From assembly GCA_002701385.1 (NCBI GenBank), contig NZVD01000007.1:20466-84465 (forward strand): 64,000 bases of DNA. The letters are read 5' to 3'. Source of the DNA: Rhodopirellula sp. (GTDB taxonomy: Bacteria; Planctomycetota; Planctomycetia; Pirellulales; Pirellulaceae). Under the pieces are notes generated by a model. The model had not been told where the DNA came from and did no database searches. It saw nothing but the letters and a program-made list of their open reading frames with translations. Shown one piece after another: positions 1-7,885 of the stretch. How positions within the stretch are numbered: the first letter of the stretch is position 1; each line of letters begins with the position of its first letter. The position numbers and the translations under genes were made by a program.

Positions 1-1082
1 TGGGGATTCCCGAAGCAGAAAGGAAATTCCTGGCAGGCGTTAAGGCTCAGTTTGAGAGTGAAGTGGTCTATGGAAGTGTCGCTGAAGACTTAGAGAAGCA
101 AGGCGTTATTTTTACCGATACCGATACTGCACTTAAAGAGCATCCGGAGCTGTTGCGAGAGTATTTCGGTACGATCATTCCATCAGAAGACAATAAGTTT
201 TCGGCATTGAATTCAGCTGTTTGGTCAGGTGGGTCTTTTATCTATGTTCCACCCGGAGTGAAGATCGAGTTTCCTTTGCAGGCGTACTTCCGTATTAATG
301 CTCAAAACATGGGACAGTTCGAACGGACTTTGATCATCGTTGATGAAGGGGCAGAAATTCACTACGTCGAAGGCTGTACTGCACCGATGTATAGCAGCGA
401 TAGCTTGCATTCAGCGGTTGTCGAAGTAATCGTTAAGAAGAACGCCCGTTGTCGTTACACCACCATTCAAAACTGGGCAAATAACATCTACAACCTGGTA
501 ACGAAACGAGCCGTCTGTTATGCCGATGCTACGATGGAATGGGTTGATGGTAATCTGGGTAGTCAATTGACGATGAAGTACCCTGCAGTCTATATGCTTG
601 AACCTGGTGCACACGGGGAAATCCTGTCCATCGCGTTTGCTGGTAATGGGCAGCATCAGGACGCAGGGGCGAAGCTGGTTCATGCCGCACCTCACACGAC
701 CGGACAGATTATCTCGAAATCGATTTCTAAAAATGGTGGTCGTAGTAGCTATCGAGGGTTAGTACGTGTGGAAGAAGGGGCGACTCACGCCAAAAATAAC
801 GTGGTGTGTGATGCCTTGATTCTGGACCCTGAAAGTCGTAGTGATACCTACCCCTACATCGAAATTATGGAGCAGGATGTTTCGATCGGTCATGAAGCAA
901 GTGTGTCTAGAATCGGTGAAGAGCAGTTGTTCTATCTGACAAGTCGCGGTCTTTCGGAAACAGAAGCCAGCGCGATGATTGTCAACGGGTTTATTGAACC
1001 TCTGGTTAAAGAACTGCCGATGGAGTATGCCGTGGAATTGAACCGGCTAATCCAGCTCCAAATGGAAGGCTCGGTCGGCTAA
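1..1082 (+). CDS. sufB: SufB, Fe-S cluster scaffold (5' truncated by window)
   Basis: SufB is the scaffold subunit of the cytoplasmic SufBCD complex, which assembles Fe-S clusters. The ORF track starts at a GTG at 63, but the frame is open to the window edge and reads [13 protein letters not shown] upstream, a typical SufB stretch, so the true start lies outside the window. The C-terminal beta-helix core is complete. The motif [10 protein letters not shown] holds the conserved Cys matching the SufB cluster-assembly cysteine, and IGHEAS follows. sufD lies 103 nt downstream, and a Rieske protein and a DUF59 protein follow on the same strand, so this is a suf operon. sufC is not in the window and probably lies upstream. 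The family assignment is firm. Confidence 0.96.
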   Translation, partial: GIPEAERKFLAGVKAQFESEVVYGSVAEDLEKQGVIFTDTDTALKEHPELLREYFGTIIPSEDNKFSALNSAVWSGGSFIYVPPGVKIEFPLQAYFRINAQNMGQFERTLIIVDEGAEIHYVEGCTAPMYSSDSLHSAVVEVIVKKNARCRYTTIQNWANNIYNLVTKRAVCYADATMEWVDGNLGSQLTMKYPAVYMLEPGAHGEILSIAFAGNGQHQDAGAKLVHAAPHTTGQIISKSISKNGGRSSYRGLVRVEEGATHAKNNVVCDALILDPESRSDTYPYIEIMEQDVSIGHEASVSRIGEEQLFYLTSRGLSETEASAMIVNGFIEPLVKELPMEYAVELNRLIQLQMEGSVG

Positions 1083-1185
1083 ACACTACGGGATCTTGCC
1101 GTAAGTGACATTACTAAGTCCTATACTATGATGCTGAACAGATGTAAGTCGGTTGGCACTTTGAGAAAACAGATAAAGTAGATTC

Positions 1186-2487
1186 GTGACGCAATTAGGT
1201 TTTGATACCGAGGGTTTTCAGTCTTTCCTGTCGGCTAGACAGGAGCCTGAATGGGTAACGGCACAACGCAATGATGCGTGGAGCCAGTTTGACGAACAAC
1301 CGTGGCCGACTCGCCAAGATGAAGAATGGATGAGGACTGACATTCGGTTGTTTAAACTGGATAAATTCTCGATGCCAAGCTCCGATCAGGTTGATGGCTT
1401 TGATCAAATCAGTCCCCTGCTCTCTGCCGGCGTTGATTTAGGTGGTTCGGTTCACAGTCACAATGGTATTTGTGTCTCTGAATCTTTTGCTGATGACCTG
1501 AAGCAACAGGGGATCGTCTTTGGAAGCTTGGACTCACTGGTGACTGAGCATAGTGACTTACTGGAATCAACTCTGCTTCGTGCCGCCTTTGACCGTGAAG
1601 ACCGTTTCGCAGCTTTGCATGCTTCGTGCTGGACAGGCGGGCAATTCCTGTTTGTTCCCCGTGGTGTTCATGTAGAACAGCCCTTTCATGTGCTTTCGTC
1701 TTTGTCCGATGGAGGTGTCGATTTAGGACACACCATTGTTGTTCTGGAAGATGGGGCGAGTGCGACTCTATTAGCAGAAACTGCCAGTAGTACAGAAGAG
1801 GCCGAAGGCCTCCATTGTGGTGCGATCGAGTTGATTATCGGCGACCGAGCCAATCTGCGTTATGTAAATCTGCAGAACTGGGGTCAACGAGTCTGGCACT
1901 TTGCTCGTCAAAAAGCCGTCGTAGGACGTGATGCTCATTTGCAATGGACAAGTGCAGCGATGGGATCCCGACTCTCTAAAGTGAATCAGCATGTAGTGTT
2001 GAATGGTGAAGGCGCCCAGTCTCAGATGAATGGTGTGTTGTTTACAGAAAACAAACAACATCTGTCTTACCACACTCAGCAGTATCATAAAAAAGCCAAT
2101 TGCTATAGCGACTTTCTATATAAAGCAGCATTGCAGGATAAATCTCACACTGTGTGGCGTGGAATGATCAAGGTCGATGAAGAAGCTCAGCAGACCGATG
2201 GCTACCAGCGTAACGATAACCTATTGCTTTCAAATAGTTCCCGAGCGGATTCTATCCCCGGTCTGGAGATCGAAGCGGATGATGTCCGGTGTACGCATGG
2301 AAGCACAACAGGCAAAGTAGATGAAGAGATGATCTATTACGCCCAGTGTCGTGGCTTTACGCGTAAAGAAGCTATGCGGCTTATCGTTACCGGTTTCTTC
2401 CAGCAAATTTTTGATCGTATCACTATCGAAAGTGTACGGGATGCTCTCGGCCTGGCGATTGCTCGCCGAGTAAGAGACTACGAATAA
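1186..2487 (+). CDS. sufD: SufD, Fe-S cluster assembly protein
   Basis: SufD is the partner of SufB in the SufBC2D complex. The 433-residue product has the usual SufD length, with a variable N-terminal part to about residue 150 and then the SufB/SufD beta-helix core. The motif RCTHGSTTG contains the His equivalent to the functionally important SufD histidine, and MIYYAQCRGF plus a terminal helical segment close the protein. The start is a GTG at 1186 without a strong Shine-Dalgarno, but no better start lies upstream of the conserved region. It follows sufB by 103 nt and precedes the Rieske gene by 16 nt. Confidence 0.95.
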   Translation: MTQLGFDTEGFQSFLSARQEPEWVTAQRNDAWSQFDEQPWPTRQDEEWMRTDIRLFKLDKFSMPSSDQVDGFDQISPLLSAGVDLGGSVHSHNGICVSESFADDLKQQGIVFGSLDSLVTEHSDLLESTLLRAAFDREDRFAALHASCWTGGQFLFVPRGVHVEQPFHVLSSLSDGGVDLGHTIVVLEDGASATLLAETASSTEEAEGLHCGAIELIIGDRANLRYVNLQNWGQRVWHFARQKAVVGRDAHLQWTSAAMGSRLSKVNQHVVLNGEGAQSQMNGVLFTENKQHLSYHTQQYHKKANCYSDFLYKAALQDKSHTVWRGMIKVDEEAQQTDGYQRNDNLLLSNSSRADSIPGLEIEADDVRCTHGSTTGKVDEEMIYYAQCRGFTRKEAMRLIVTGFFQQIFDRITIESVRDALGLAIARRVRDYE

Positions 2488-2503
2488 ACACAAGGGAAAA
2501 ACC

Positions 2504-2821
2504 ATGGCTGATTATGTCAAGGTTCTGAATGTCGCCGAGTTAGACGACCCTGGTAAAATCATTCTGGAAGTAGATGACCGAATCGTTGTTCTGGTACACG
2601 TCAATGGTTTGTTTTATTGCATTGACGATGTCTGCACTCATGACGATGGACCGTTGTCGGATGGGGAACTAGATGGATGTGATTTAATCTGTCCTCGTCA
2701 CGGTGCCAGATTCGATGTTTGTACCGGACAGGCTAAATCACTGCCGGCCACACGGCCAACGGCAAGTCATGAAGTGAAGGTTGAAAACGGCGAAGTCTTT
2801 GTTAAGGTATGCGAAGACTAA
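2504..2821 (+). CDS. Rieske [2Fe-2S] ferredoxin
   Basis: This is a small cytosolic Rieske-type ferredoxin of 105 residues. The two cluster-binding motifs are present: CTHDDG near residue 43 (C-x-H) and CPRHGARFD near residue 62 (C-x2-H). No signal peptide or membrane anchor is visible, so it belongs with the NirD/BphA3-like soluble Rieske proteins and not with respiratory Rieske subunits. A purine-rich AAGGG lies just ahead of the ATG. Proteins of this type are common in suf operons and are thought to carry electrons for assembly or to be an early client; the exact role here is inferred from context. Confidence 0.9.
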   Translation: MADYVKVLNVAELDDPGKIILEVDDRIVVLVHVNGLFYCIDDVCTHDDGPLSDGELDGCDLICPRHGARFDVCTGQAKSLPATRPTASHEVKVENGEVFVKVCED

Positions 2822-2852
2822 AATACAAGAGTATGTTGGGAGTTTAGATGCG

Positions 2853-3176
2853 ATGGCGTTAACTGAAGATCACGTGCGTGAAGAGCTTAAGAAAGTAATT
2901 GACCCTGAGCTGTTTGTGAACATTGTTGATTTGGGATTGATCTATGACGTCAATTTCGAGCCCAATGAAGAAGACGACTCGAGAAAAGATGTCAAAATTG
3001 ACATGACGATGACCAGCCCGATGTGCCCCGCGGGGCCCCAATTAATTGCTAATAGTAAGCAGGTCGTGTCGGCTATCGAAGAAGTCGCTGAAGTTGAGGT
3101 AAAGATAGTCATGGATCCTCCCTGGACTCCGGACTGTATGACCGAAGATGCCCGGGATCAGTTAGGTATCTTCTAA
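2853..3176 (+). CDS. DUF59 / SufT-like Fe-S assembly factor
   Basis: This is a MIP18-family (DUF59) protein, the type called SufT or PaaD-like, which helps mature Fe-S proteins. Conserved motifs include the N-terminal VIDPEL and VDLGLIYDV, then MTSPMCPAG with the conserved Cys, and PPWTPDCMTEDAR. The track ORF begins at 2781 inside the Rieske gene, but ATG 2853 is preceded by GGGAG and gives a normal family N-terminus, so that start is preferred. That leaves 31 nt between the genes. mfnD-like follows after 16 nt and is probably co-transcribed. Confidence 0.9.
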   Translation: MALTEDHVREELKKVIDPELFVNIVDLGLIYDVNFEPNEEDDSRKDVKIDMTMTSPMCPAGPQLIANSKQVVSAIEEVAEVEVKIVMDPPWTPDCMTEDARDQLGIF

Positions 3177-3192
3177 ACGGCGGATCTTCTGG

Positions 3193-4224
3193 ATGAGAGT
3201 CTATTTGTATGAGATGGTTTCAGGTGGTGGCGCTCTGCTACCAGCAGCCATCACCGCAGAGGATACCGGTCTTGCCGACATCAACGATTTCCATGATGTA
3301 GTTACATTAATCTCTGATGGAAGCCAAATGCTAGAACAGCTGGTCGAGTTGTTTTTGTTGATGCCTGGTGTTGAAGTTTGGGTGTCTGTCGATAGCCGCT
3401 TGAAACAGTTCGGACAGCAACTGAAGGAGCGAACGGGGGCAGACGGAAATCAACCGTTTGTACTCTATGCTGATCCGCAAACCCCATGGGCTGTTTTTGA
3501 AGAGTGTTGCCGCGGCGCGGATTGGACGCTGATCGTCGCTCCCGAATTAGGTGGATTGCTGGAAGATGCATGTGGACGCTGCGTTGTATCAGGAGGGAGA
3601 TTGCTTGGCTCCGGGTTGAAACTGAGGCAGTTAGGGATCGACAAGCAACGGCTCCATCTCTGGGCTGACAACCACGATATCCCAATGCCTCCCTGGGGAA
3701 TCGCGGAGGCCGGGGCCACGAATTTTAATTGGTCCACTTCTAAGACGCTTGTTAAACCTATTCAAGGAACAGGTGGCGTCGGCATTCGAGTTGTAGGCGA
3801 CTCGCTTCCCCCGGACGGTAAATGGCTCCTTGAGACGATTGTTCCGGGGATTCCTGTGAGTGTGGTGGCTAATCTGACAAAAGAAGAGGCCGTTTTGTTA
3901 CCTCCATGCCATCAGGTTCTCGGCGGCAACGGTGGGTATGAGTATCTGTCTGCCGAATTATTGGAACATGAAGGACACCAACAAAGGGCATGGGAATTAT
4001 CGCGACGTGTGCTCGACGCATTACCCTTGGATGGTTCATCCGGTTGGATCGGGCTGGATTTAATACTCGGAGACAACCGTGAAGAAGATTTTTTGATAGA
4101 AATCAATCCGCGAGTGACAAGCACGATTTCAGTTCTGTCCGAATTAGAGTCGTTCGTCCCGGATCAGTGGAGTAGATCGACAAATCTTACGGAACTGATG
4201 TCGGAAGCAATGAGCGGAAAGTGA
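3193..4224 (+). CDS. mfnD: ATP-grasp ligase, MfnD-like (tyramine-glutamate ligase)
   Basis: This ATP-grasp protein of 343 residues resembles archaeal MfnD, which joins glutamate to tyramine in methanofuran synthesis. Visible family features are the N-terminal VYLYEMVSGGG, the central VAPELGGLLEDACGR, the nucleotide-loop segment KPIQGTGGVGI and the metal-binding EINPRVTS near the C-terminus. A GGCGGA lies ahead of the ATG. It sits 16 nt after the suf-type DUF59 gene, and its last 61 bp overlap the convergent mfnE-like gene. The neighbouring mfnE and mfnF homologues support a role in a methanofuran-type cofactor for H4MPT-linked C1 transfer. The precise ligated polyglutamate or tyramine substrate is inferred, not shown. 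Confidence 0.8.
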   Translation: MRVYLYEMVSGGGALLPAAITAEDTGLADINDFHDVVTLISDGSQMLEQLVELFLLMPGVEVWVSVDSRLKQFGQQLKERTGADGNQPFVLYADPQTPWAVFEECCRGADWTLIVAPELGGLLEDACGRCVVSGGRLLGSGLKLRQLGIDKQRLHLWADNHDIPMPPWGIAEAGATNFNWSTSKTLVKPIQGTGGVGIRVVGDSLPPDGKWLLETIVPGIPVSVVANLTKEEAVLLPPCHQVLGGNGGYEYLSAELLEHEGHQQRAWELSRRVLDALPLDGSSGWIGLDLILGDNREEDFLIEINPRVTSTISVLSELESFVPDQWSRSTNLTELMSEAMSGK

Positions 4225-4775
4225 CGATCTACGTATCCCGTTCGCGCTAATGTCTCCAATTCCTGTGTTGGAGCAAAAGTGGACTTAAGTAGGTGTAAAT
4301 CCGCCTTGAACTTAATAGCAAAAGAGGCCGCGATCGAATCACTAGTGACGCACCAGGAGATTGGCAATCGGGGTAAACCTGATCCAGATTCATGCTGATT
4401 GAAAAATGGTAGTACCTCCAGTCCTTGAGTCGTTCCCGGTTGCACCAACGAAGCCAGTCGATTCATATCAATGAATTGCTCCTGCTCATTGCCATGGCAA
4501 GTCACGCCAAGCTTTTCGCATATTAGGCGGGTATTGCGGTCCATCACCTGAATGCTGTTGTAGTGGCATTCCTTATGTCGGAGATTGTATTGGAGTTGGT
4601 GTTGCCGAATGCGTTCAACTTCCAGGCCTCCACCGCAGATTAATAGATTGGAATGCTCGGTAAATTGTTCGAGATAGGCCTGAAGTCGCGGCAGGTAGTT
4701 GGTGGTGGTTAACAGGCTGCCACCAATTTTAATCACATTGACCTTATTAATGACCTTGTTATTGACCTTGTTCAT
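4164..4775 (-). CDS. mfnE: Amino acid kinase family protein, MfnE-like
   Basis: This belongs to the amino-acid-kinase fold and resembles archaeal MfnE, which phosphorylates the aminomethylfuran alcohol of the methanofuran precursor. Motifs seen are VIKIGGSL at the N-terminus, a glycine-rich ICGGG loop, VTSDSIAA and LHLLKS. The track start at 4823 lies inside mfnF; ATG 4775 sits one base after the mfnF stop (TGATATG), so translational coupling is likely and this start is chosen. The first residues are an odd triple NKV(N/I) repeat encoded by three near-identical 12-nt units. The 3' end overlaps mfnD by 61 bp on the opposite strand. The substrate is inferred from homology and neighbours. Confidence 0.78.
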   Translation of the reverse strand: MNKVNNKVINKVNVIKIGGSLLTTTNYLPRLQAYLEQFTEHSNLLICGGGLEVERIRQHQLQYNLRHKECHYNSIQVMDRNTRLICEKLGVTCHGNEQEQFIDMNRLASLVQPGTTQGLEVLPFFNQHESGSGLPRLPISWCVTSDSIAASFAIKFKADLHLLKSTFAPTQELETLARTGYVDRHFPLIASDISSVRFVDLLH

Positions 4776-4776
4776 A

Positions 4777-5841
4777 TCACGGACTCGTTGCCAGTTCCTG
4801 TTGAAGTAATGCGGCGACAGCAAGTGCCGGACCTACTCTGGAGACCTGCTGGTTGATGCCTGGCCAGAGGTCTGACAAATGAATCACGGGTATGTCTCCG
4901 GCCAGTTCCGTGATTAGGAAAGTAGCCTGGCCGACTGCAATGATTGAATCTGGTTGGGAATTCAATTCAGCTAAAACCTTTTGCGTGGCAACGGTTAATA
5001 GGTCGAACACAGCTTGTCGGCTTTGTTGGACTAGTTGTTGTAGCTCCAAGTCGGTTAATAGCTCTGGGCATTGGCAAATCATTCTGGCCATCCGGCGTTG
5101 AGCATCCTGGCGGGTGGCCGGCTTGCCGTCTGCGGTTGAGGTGTTATGTGGCTGTTCTGCAACGTCTCCACTTAATAAAAAGACATCCAGTGTGGTAGCA
5201 AAAAGTTCACGCGCTACAGGAGTGTGGGTGTTATCTAAGTTGAATTCTGAAACCAGACTACAGATTGGCGTTCTTTCGACGCCGCAATACACAAGCTGTC
5301 CGGACTGTAAGCGAGTCAGGTCGTCGAGTGAATCTGTCGCGACCTCACCATCGACCAATGGAATGATATCTGTAGAAGTGGAACCGATGTCGATAAGTAG
5401 ATGTGTATTATCCGGGACTAGTTGCCCACAGAGATTTGCCATGGCATGCCAGTTAGAGGCGGCCAGTGTATGCCAGTTCTGACTTGCTTGCGTGGCAGTT
5501 CTCCATGAGCCGTCGGTGCCATAAAAGTAAATGGGAAATCTATCGCCGGCTGCCGTTTGGACGGCGGTGCAGATTGCGATCACTCCGGATTGCTTCGACG
5601 AAAAACAGTCTGCAAGCTCGCCGGTCATCGTGACCGCAATCGCGTCGATAACTGCATAGGCATGCTTGGATTTACAGTGGGCAATATACTCCCCAATCAT
5701 GCCTTCCACAACGGTCGCTAATTCCTGATGCCGGCTCCACATTGGAAAAGGCTTTGTCTGGACATAGCTCCCGTCGTCAGAGGCCAGTTTAATATTGGCT
5801 CCTCCAATATCTAATCCGAGCACTCGTTGATCGGTCGTCAT
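4777..5841 (-). CDS. mfnF: MfnF-like protein, hydantoinase/oxoprolinase-type (H4MPT-linked C1 pathway)
   Basis: This 354-residue protein has the actin/ASKHA-like fold of the hydantoinase A/oxoprolinase group. It shows the phosphate-1 motif LGLDIGGANIK at the N-terminus, TMTGELADC, and LLIDIGSTSTDIIPL as a second phosphate loop. Archaeal MfnF condenses the furan phosphate with glutamyl-tyramine in methanofuran synthesis; bacterial homologues are usually labelled H4MPT-linked C1 transfer pathway protein. It reads straight into mfnE with 1 nt between stop and start. Its upstream flank holds only the terminator of the DUF1598 gene, so its promoter should lie between 5842 and about 5895. The family is clear; the exact bacterial cofactor (methylofuran type) is inferred. 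Confidence 0.82.
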   Translation of the reverse strand: MTTDQRVLGLDIGGANIKLASDDGSYVQTKPFPMWSRHQELATVVEGMIGEYIAHCKSKHAYAVIDAIAVTMTGELADCFSSKQSGVIAICTAVQTAAGDRFPIYFYGTDGSWRTATQASQNWHTLAASNWHAMANLCGQLVPDNTHLLIDIGSTSTDIIPLVDGEVATDSLDDLTRLQSGQLVYCGVERTPICSLVSEFNLDNTHTPVARELFATTLDVFLLSGDVAEQPHNTSTADGKPATRQDAQRRMARMICQCPELLTDLELQQLVQQSRQAVFDLLTVATQKVLAELNSQPDSIIAVGQATFLITELAGDIPVIHLSDLWPGINQQVSRVGPALAVAALLQQELATSP

Positions 5842-5895
5842 TTGAGGCGTACTTTCTTGTTTGGAGAGTGAATTTGCTCACATATACAAAGCTAC

Positions 5896-5926
5896 AAAAA
5901 AAAACCTCCTCGGTACACCGAGGAGG
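5896..5926 (-). terminator. Rho-independent terminator of the DUF1598 gene
   Basis: A perfect 9-bp stem (CCTCCTCGG / CCGAGGAGG) with a TACA loop is followed on the minus strand by nine T residues. It lies 46 nt downstream of the DUF1598 stop codon and insulates mfnF from it. Confidence 0.93.
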
Positions 5927-5971
5927 CCTTGGATTGTAAAGAGGTTCTTACTCTCTAGTACCAGCGACTGG

Positions 5972-7339
5972 TTAGTTCCACCATTCTCCGGCTGAGTAAA
6001 GAGACTCTGCTTTCTCCCAGACTTTGCGAACTTCAGGGTTCAGCGTTGGGTTTTGAGCTGGAGATAAGTAATCGATATCAACACCACCAGAAGCGGTGAC
6101 TACTAATCCTCTGGAAGTCTTAATGAAACTGGTTTGTGTACTAACCTGTCGTGGCGTATGCCAGGTTTCGGTTGCAATACTGCGTTGACGTCCAAGTAGA
6201 TGTGGTAATTCAAGTTGGGCTGCCTGTTGCAGATTGTGATTGCGGATAACAGCTGCCGCGACACACATATCCATTACATTGCGAAGTTCTGTAAAGATGG
6301 GGTCTTCTTTGCCGAGTGCGTTGTAGCGTTCGGTCATCATTTGAGCCCATTTTTCTGCTGCAGGATCTTTACCAGCAGCCCGTACTACTCCGTCCCCTTG
6401 ATAGAGTTCGGATTCGGTCATGGCCTTCACGCCCTGTCCACGAATTTCCCAGGCAAGTCCTTGAGCATCCCGGGCAACGCTATCGTAATTACAGGCTAAC
6501 CACCAGCGAGGATTTACATTAGCGTTCGTAACGCTTACTGAATTGCGAGCGGTGGAAATGAATCCAGGCAATACCTTGGAGTCATCCAATTCCATCGCAA
6601 TTTGCTTCATGCGGATGTCGGCGGCGACTAGGATTCGAGCGAAATGAGTGTTTCCTGGAATGCCATTAATGGAGACGGATTGATTACCCATAGCTTGCTT
6701 TAGTTGAGCCCCTAGGATGTTCGGGTTACGAACACCGGCTCGATTCAATCGATTCAGCGTGTTTTTGTAATTAACCAATCCCTGTTTGGTTGGGTCGATG
6801 GAACAGCTAATTCTTTCCGGACGGTCCGCGTTGACAGCGCGTAGTGCACTGAGAAGATTATCCAGAAGTAAAACCGGTTGGCCCGTAGTCACGCCGACTA
6901 CATTGGCCTTTTCGTCGATTTTCCAACCTTCGCCAGGACCTGCTAGGACAATGTCCTGTTGTTCAGGGTAAACAAAAACGTATTGAATACGTTGTAAACC
7001 AGCTAGATATTTGACGTCATCAGGTAGTGCACCCTGGTGATTGGCAACCGCTTCGGCAATGGCTGACTCGAGGCCACGTAGTGAAACCATACGCAATTCC
7101 GTCTTTGCCGCCATCTTTCCTTCTGCTGGTTTGATCCGTTGACGCATTTCCTTCAGGAGCAACTTACGGCTTTCTGTATCCACATTGCTTACAACACCGT
7201 CAGCATTGATCGAAATCCCTCCCACGCTGTTGTTACGGAAGAATCCGTTACCACCTGCGTAGACGAATTGGAAGGTAAAAGCGACAGCCATCAGGGCGAT
7301 TACACCCGCGATGCGTTTATATGCACGATGACTCACCAT
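5972..7339 (-). CDS. Exported DUF1598 domain protein
   Basis: This 455-residue protein starts with a short basic stretch and a hydrophobic segment around residues 10-28 (IAGVIALMAVAFTFQFVYA), a signal peptide or membrane anchor. The central region, with GEGWKIDEKANVVG and TGQPVLLLDNLLSALRA, matches the DUF1598 family as I remember it from planctomycete genomes, where the proteins have no known function. The start ATG is preceded by a good AAGGAG. It is a single-gene unit with its own terminator and a leader holding two inverted repeats. The domain call is from memory of the family and should be checked by a profile search. No catalytic motif is visible. Confidence 0.75.
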   Translation of the reverse strand: MVSHRAYKRIAGVIALMAVAFTFQFVYAGGNGFFRNNSVGGISINADGVVSNVDTESRKLLLKEMRQRIKPAEGKMAAKTELRMVSLRGLESAIAEAVANHQGALPDDVKYLAGLQRIQYVFVYPEQQDIVLAGPGEGWKIDEKANVVGVTTGQPVLLLDNLLSALRAVNADRPERISCSIDPTKQGLVNYKNTLNRLNRAGVRNPNILGAQLKQAMGNQSVSINGIPGNTHFARILVAADIRMKQIAMELDDSKVLPGFISTARNSVSVTNANVNPRWWLACNYDSVARDAQGLAWEIRGQGVKAMTESELYQGDGVVRAAGKDPAAEKWAQMMTERYNALGKEDPIFTELRNVMDMCVAAAVIRNHNLQQAAQLELPHLLGRQRSIATETWHTPRQVSTQTSFIKTSRGLVVTASGGVDIDYLSPAQNPTLNPEVRKVWEKAESLYSAGEWWN

Positions 7340-7366
7340 AGTTGGAACTCCTTAGTCAATTTCCTC

Positions 7367-7407
7367 GTAGCAACAAATGCTACCTAATCAGTACTTGTTT
7401 AAGTACT
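7367..7407 (-). promoter_or_regulatory. Paired inverted repeats in the DUF1598 leader
   Basis: Two inverted repeats stand side by side just upstream of the DUF1598 start: GTAGCA/TGCTAC with a 5-nt loop (7367-7383) and AGTACTT/AAGTACT with a 4-nt loop (7390-7407). Neither is followed by a T tract on the minus strand. They could be operator sites or leader hairpins; function is unknown. Confidence 0.4.
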
Positions 7408-7885
7408 ATTGATAATTCTTTGTTCAATTCTCGACATGCCCGGTCAAACGAATTTGCCCAATTTGCAGGAGCATCTTGTCTTTGCCGGTTCACCAAAGCC
7501 ATTCACGAAAAGTGAATAGAATGGTCCGTCGAATATTCCTTCGTCATTTCGGCCATTGTTTCCGAAGGTTTAATCTGTTTGCCTAGGCAATGCTTACATT
7601 GCATTAAAGCACTCAAGGTCAGCCTAATCGTTCCTGCTTAACATGCGTTGCCTATTATTATTGACAGAGATTGCTAGAAGGCAAACAGAATTAGTTTTTC
7701 AATCGCTCTTGATGACTGTATTTACTCCATATTACTTCCGATTCTAGCAATTGTATCAAGAAAATGCAGTTGGCCTCTCAGAGAGGTGTTCATTTTTGCT
7801 ACACTAGCAATTGAAGAGTGACCACTGGAAAAAACACAAAGAATTAGCCTGGTTATTGCCGGATAGAATGGGTTGTAGGGATTGT
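7408..7885. other. Divergent intergenic region with repeated CTAGCAAT boxes
   Basis: This gap separates the DUF1598 gene from the sigma-54 activator gene, which are transcribed away from each other. It holds three copies of an 8-10 nt element: ATTGCTAG at 7670-7677 (inverted), and CTAGCAATTG at 7745-7754 and 7804-7813 (direct, 59 nt apart). A perfect palindrome CCTCTC-A-GAGAGG lies at 7775-7787. A TTGACA occurs at 7661 but has no convincing -10 partner. No gene is seen; the track ORF at 7722-7919 on the minus strand has no family resemblance. Confidence 0.45.

Noticed and set aside
63-1082. GTG at 63 as the sufB start
   Set aside because: The frame is open upstream and encodes conserved SufB residues, so the gene continues beyond the window edge.
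1150-1170. TTGGCAC resembling a sigma-54 -24 element ahead of sufD
   Set aside because: No TTGC at the required -12 spacing, and sufD belongs to the suf transcript.
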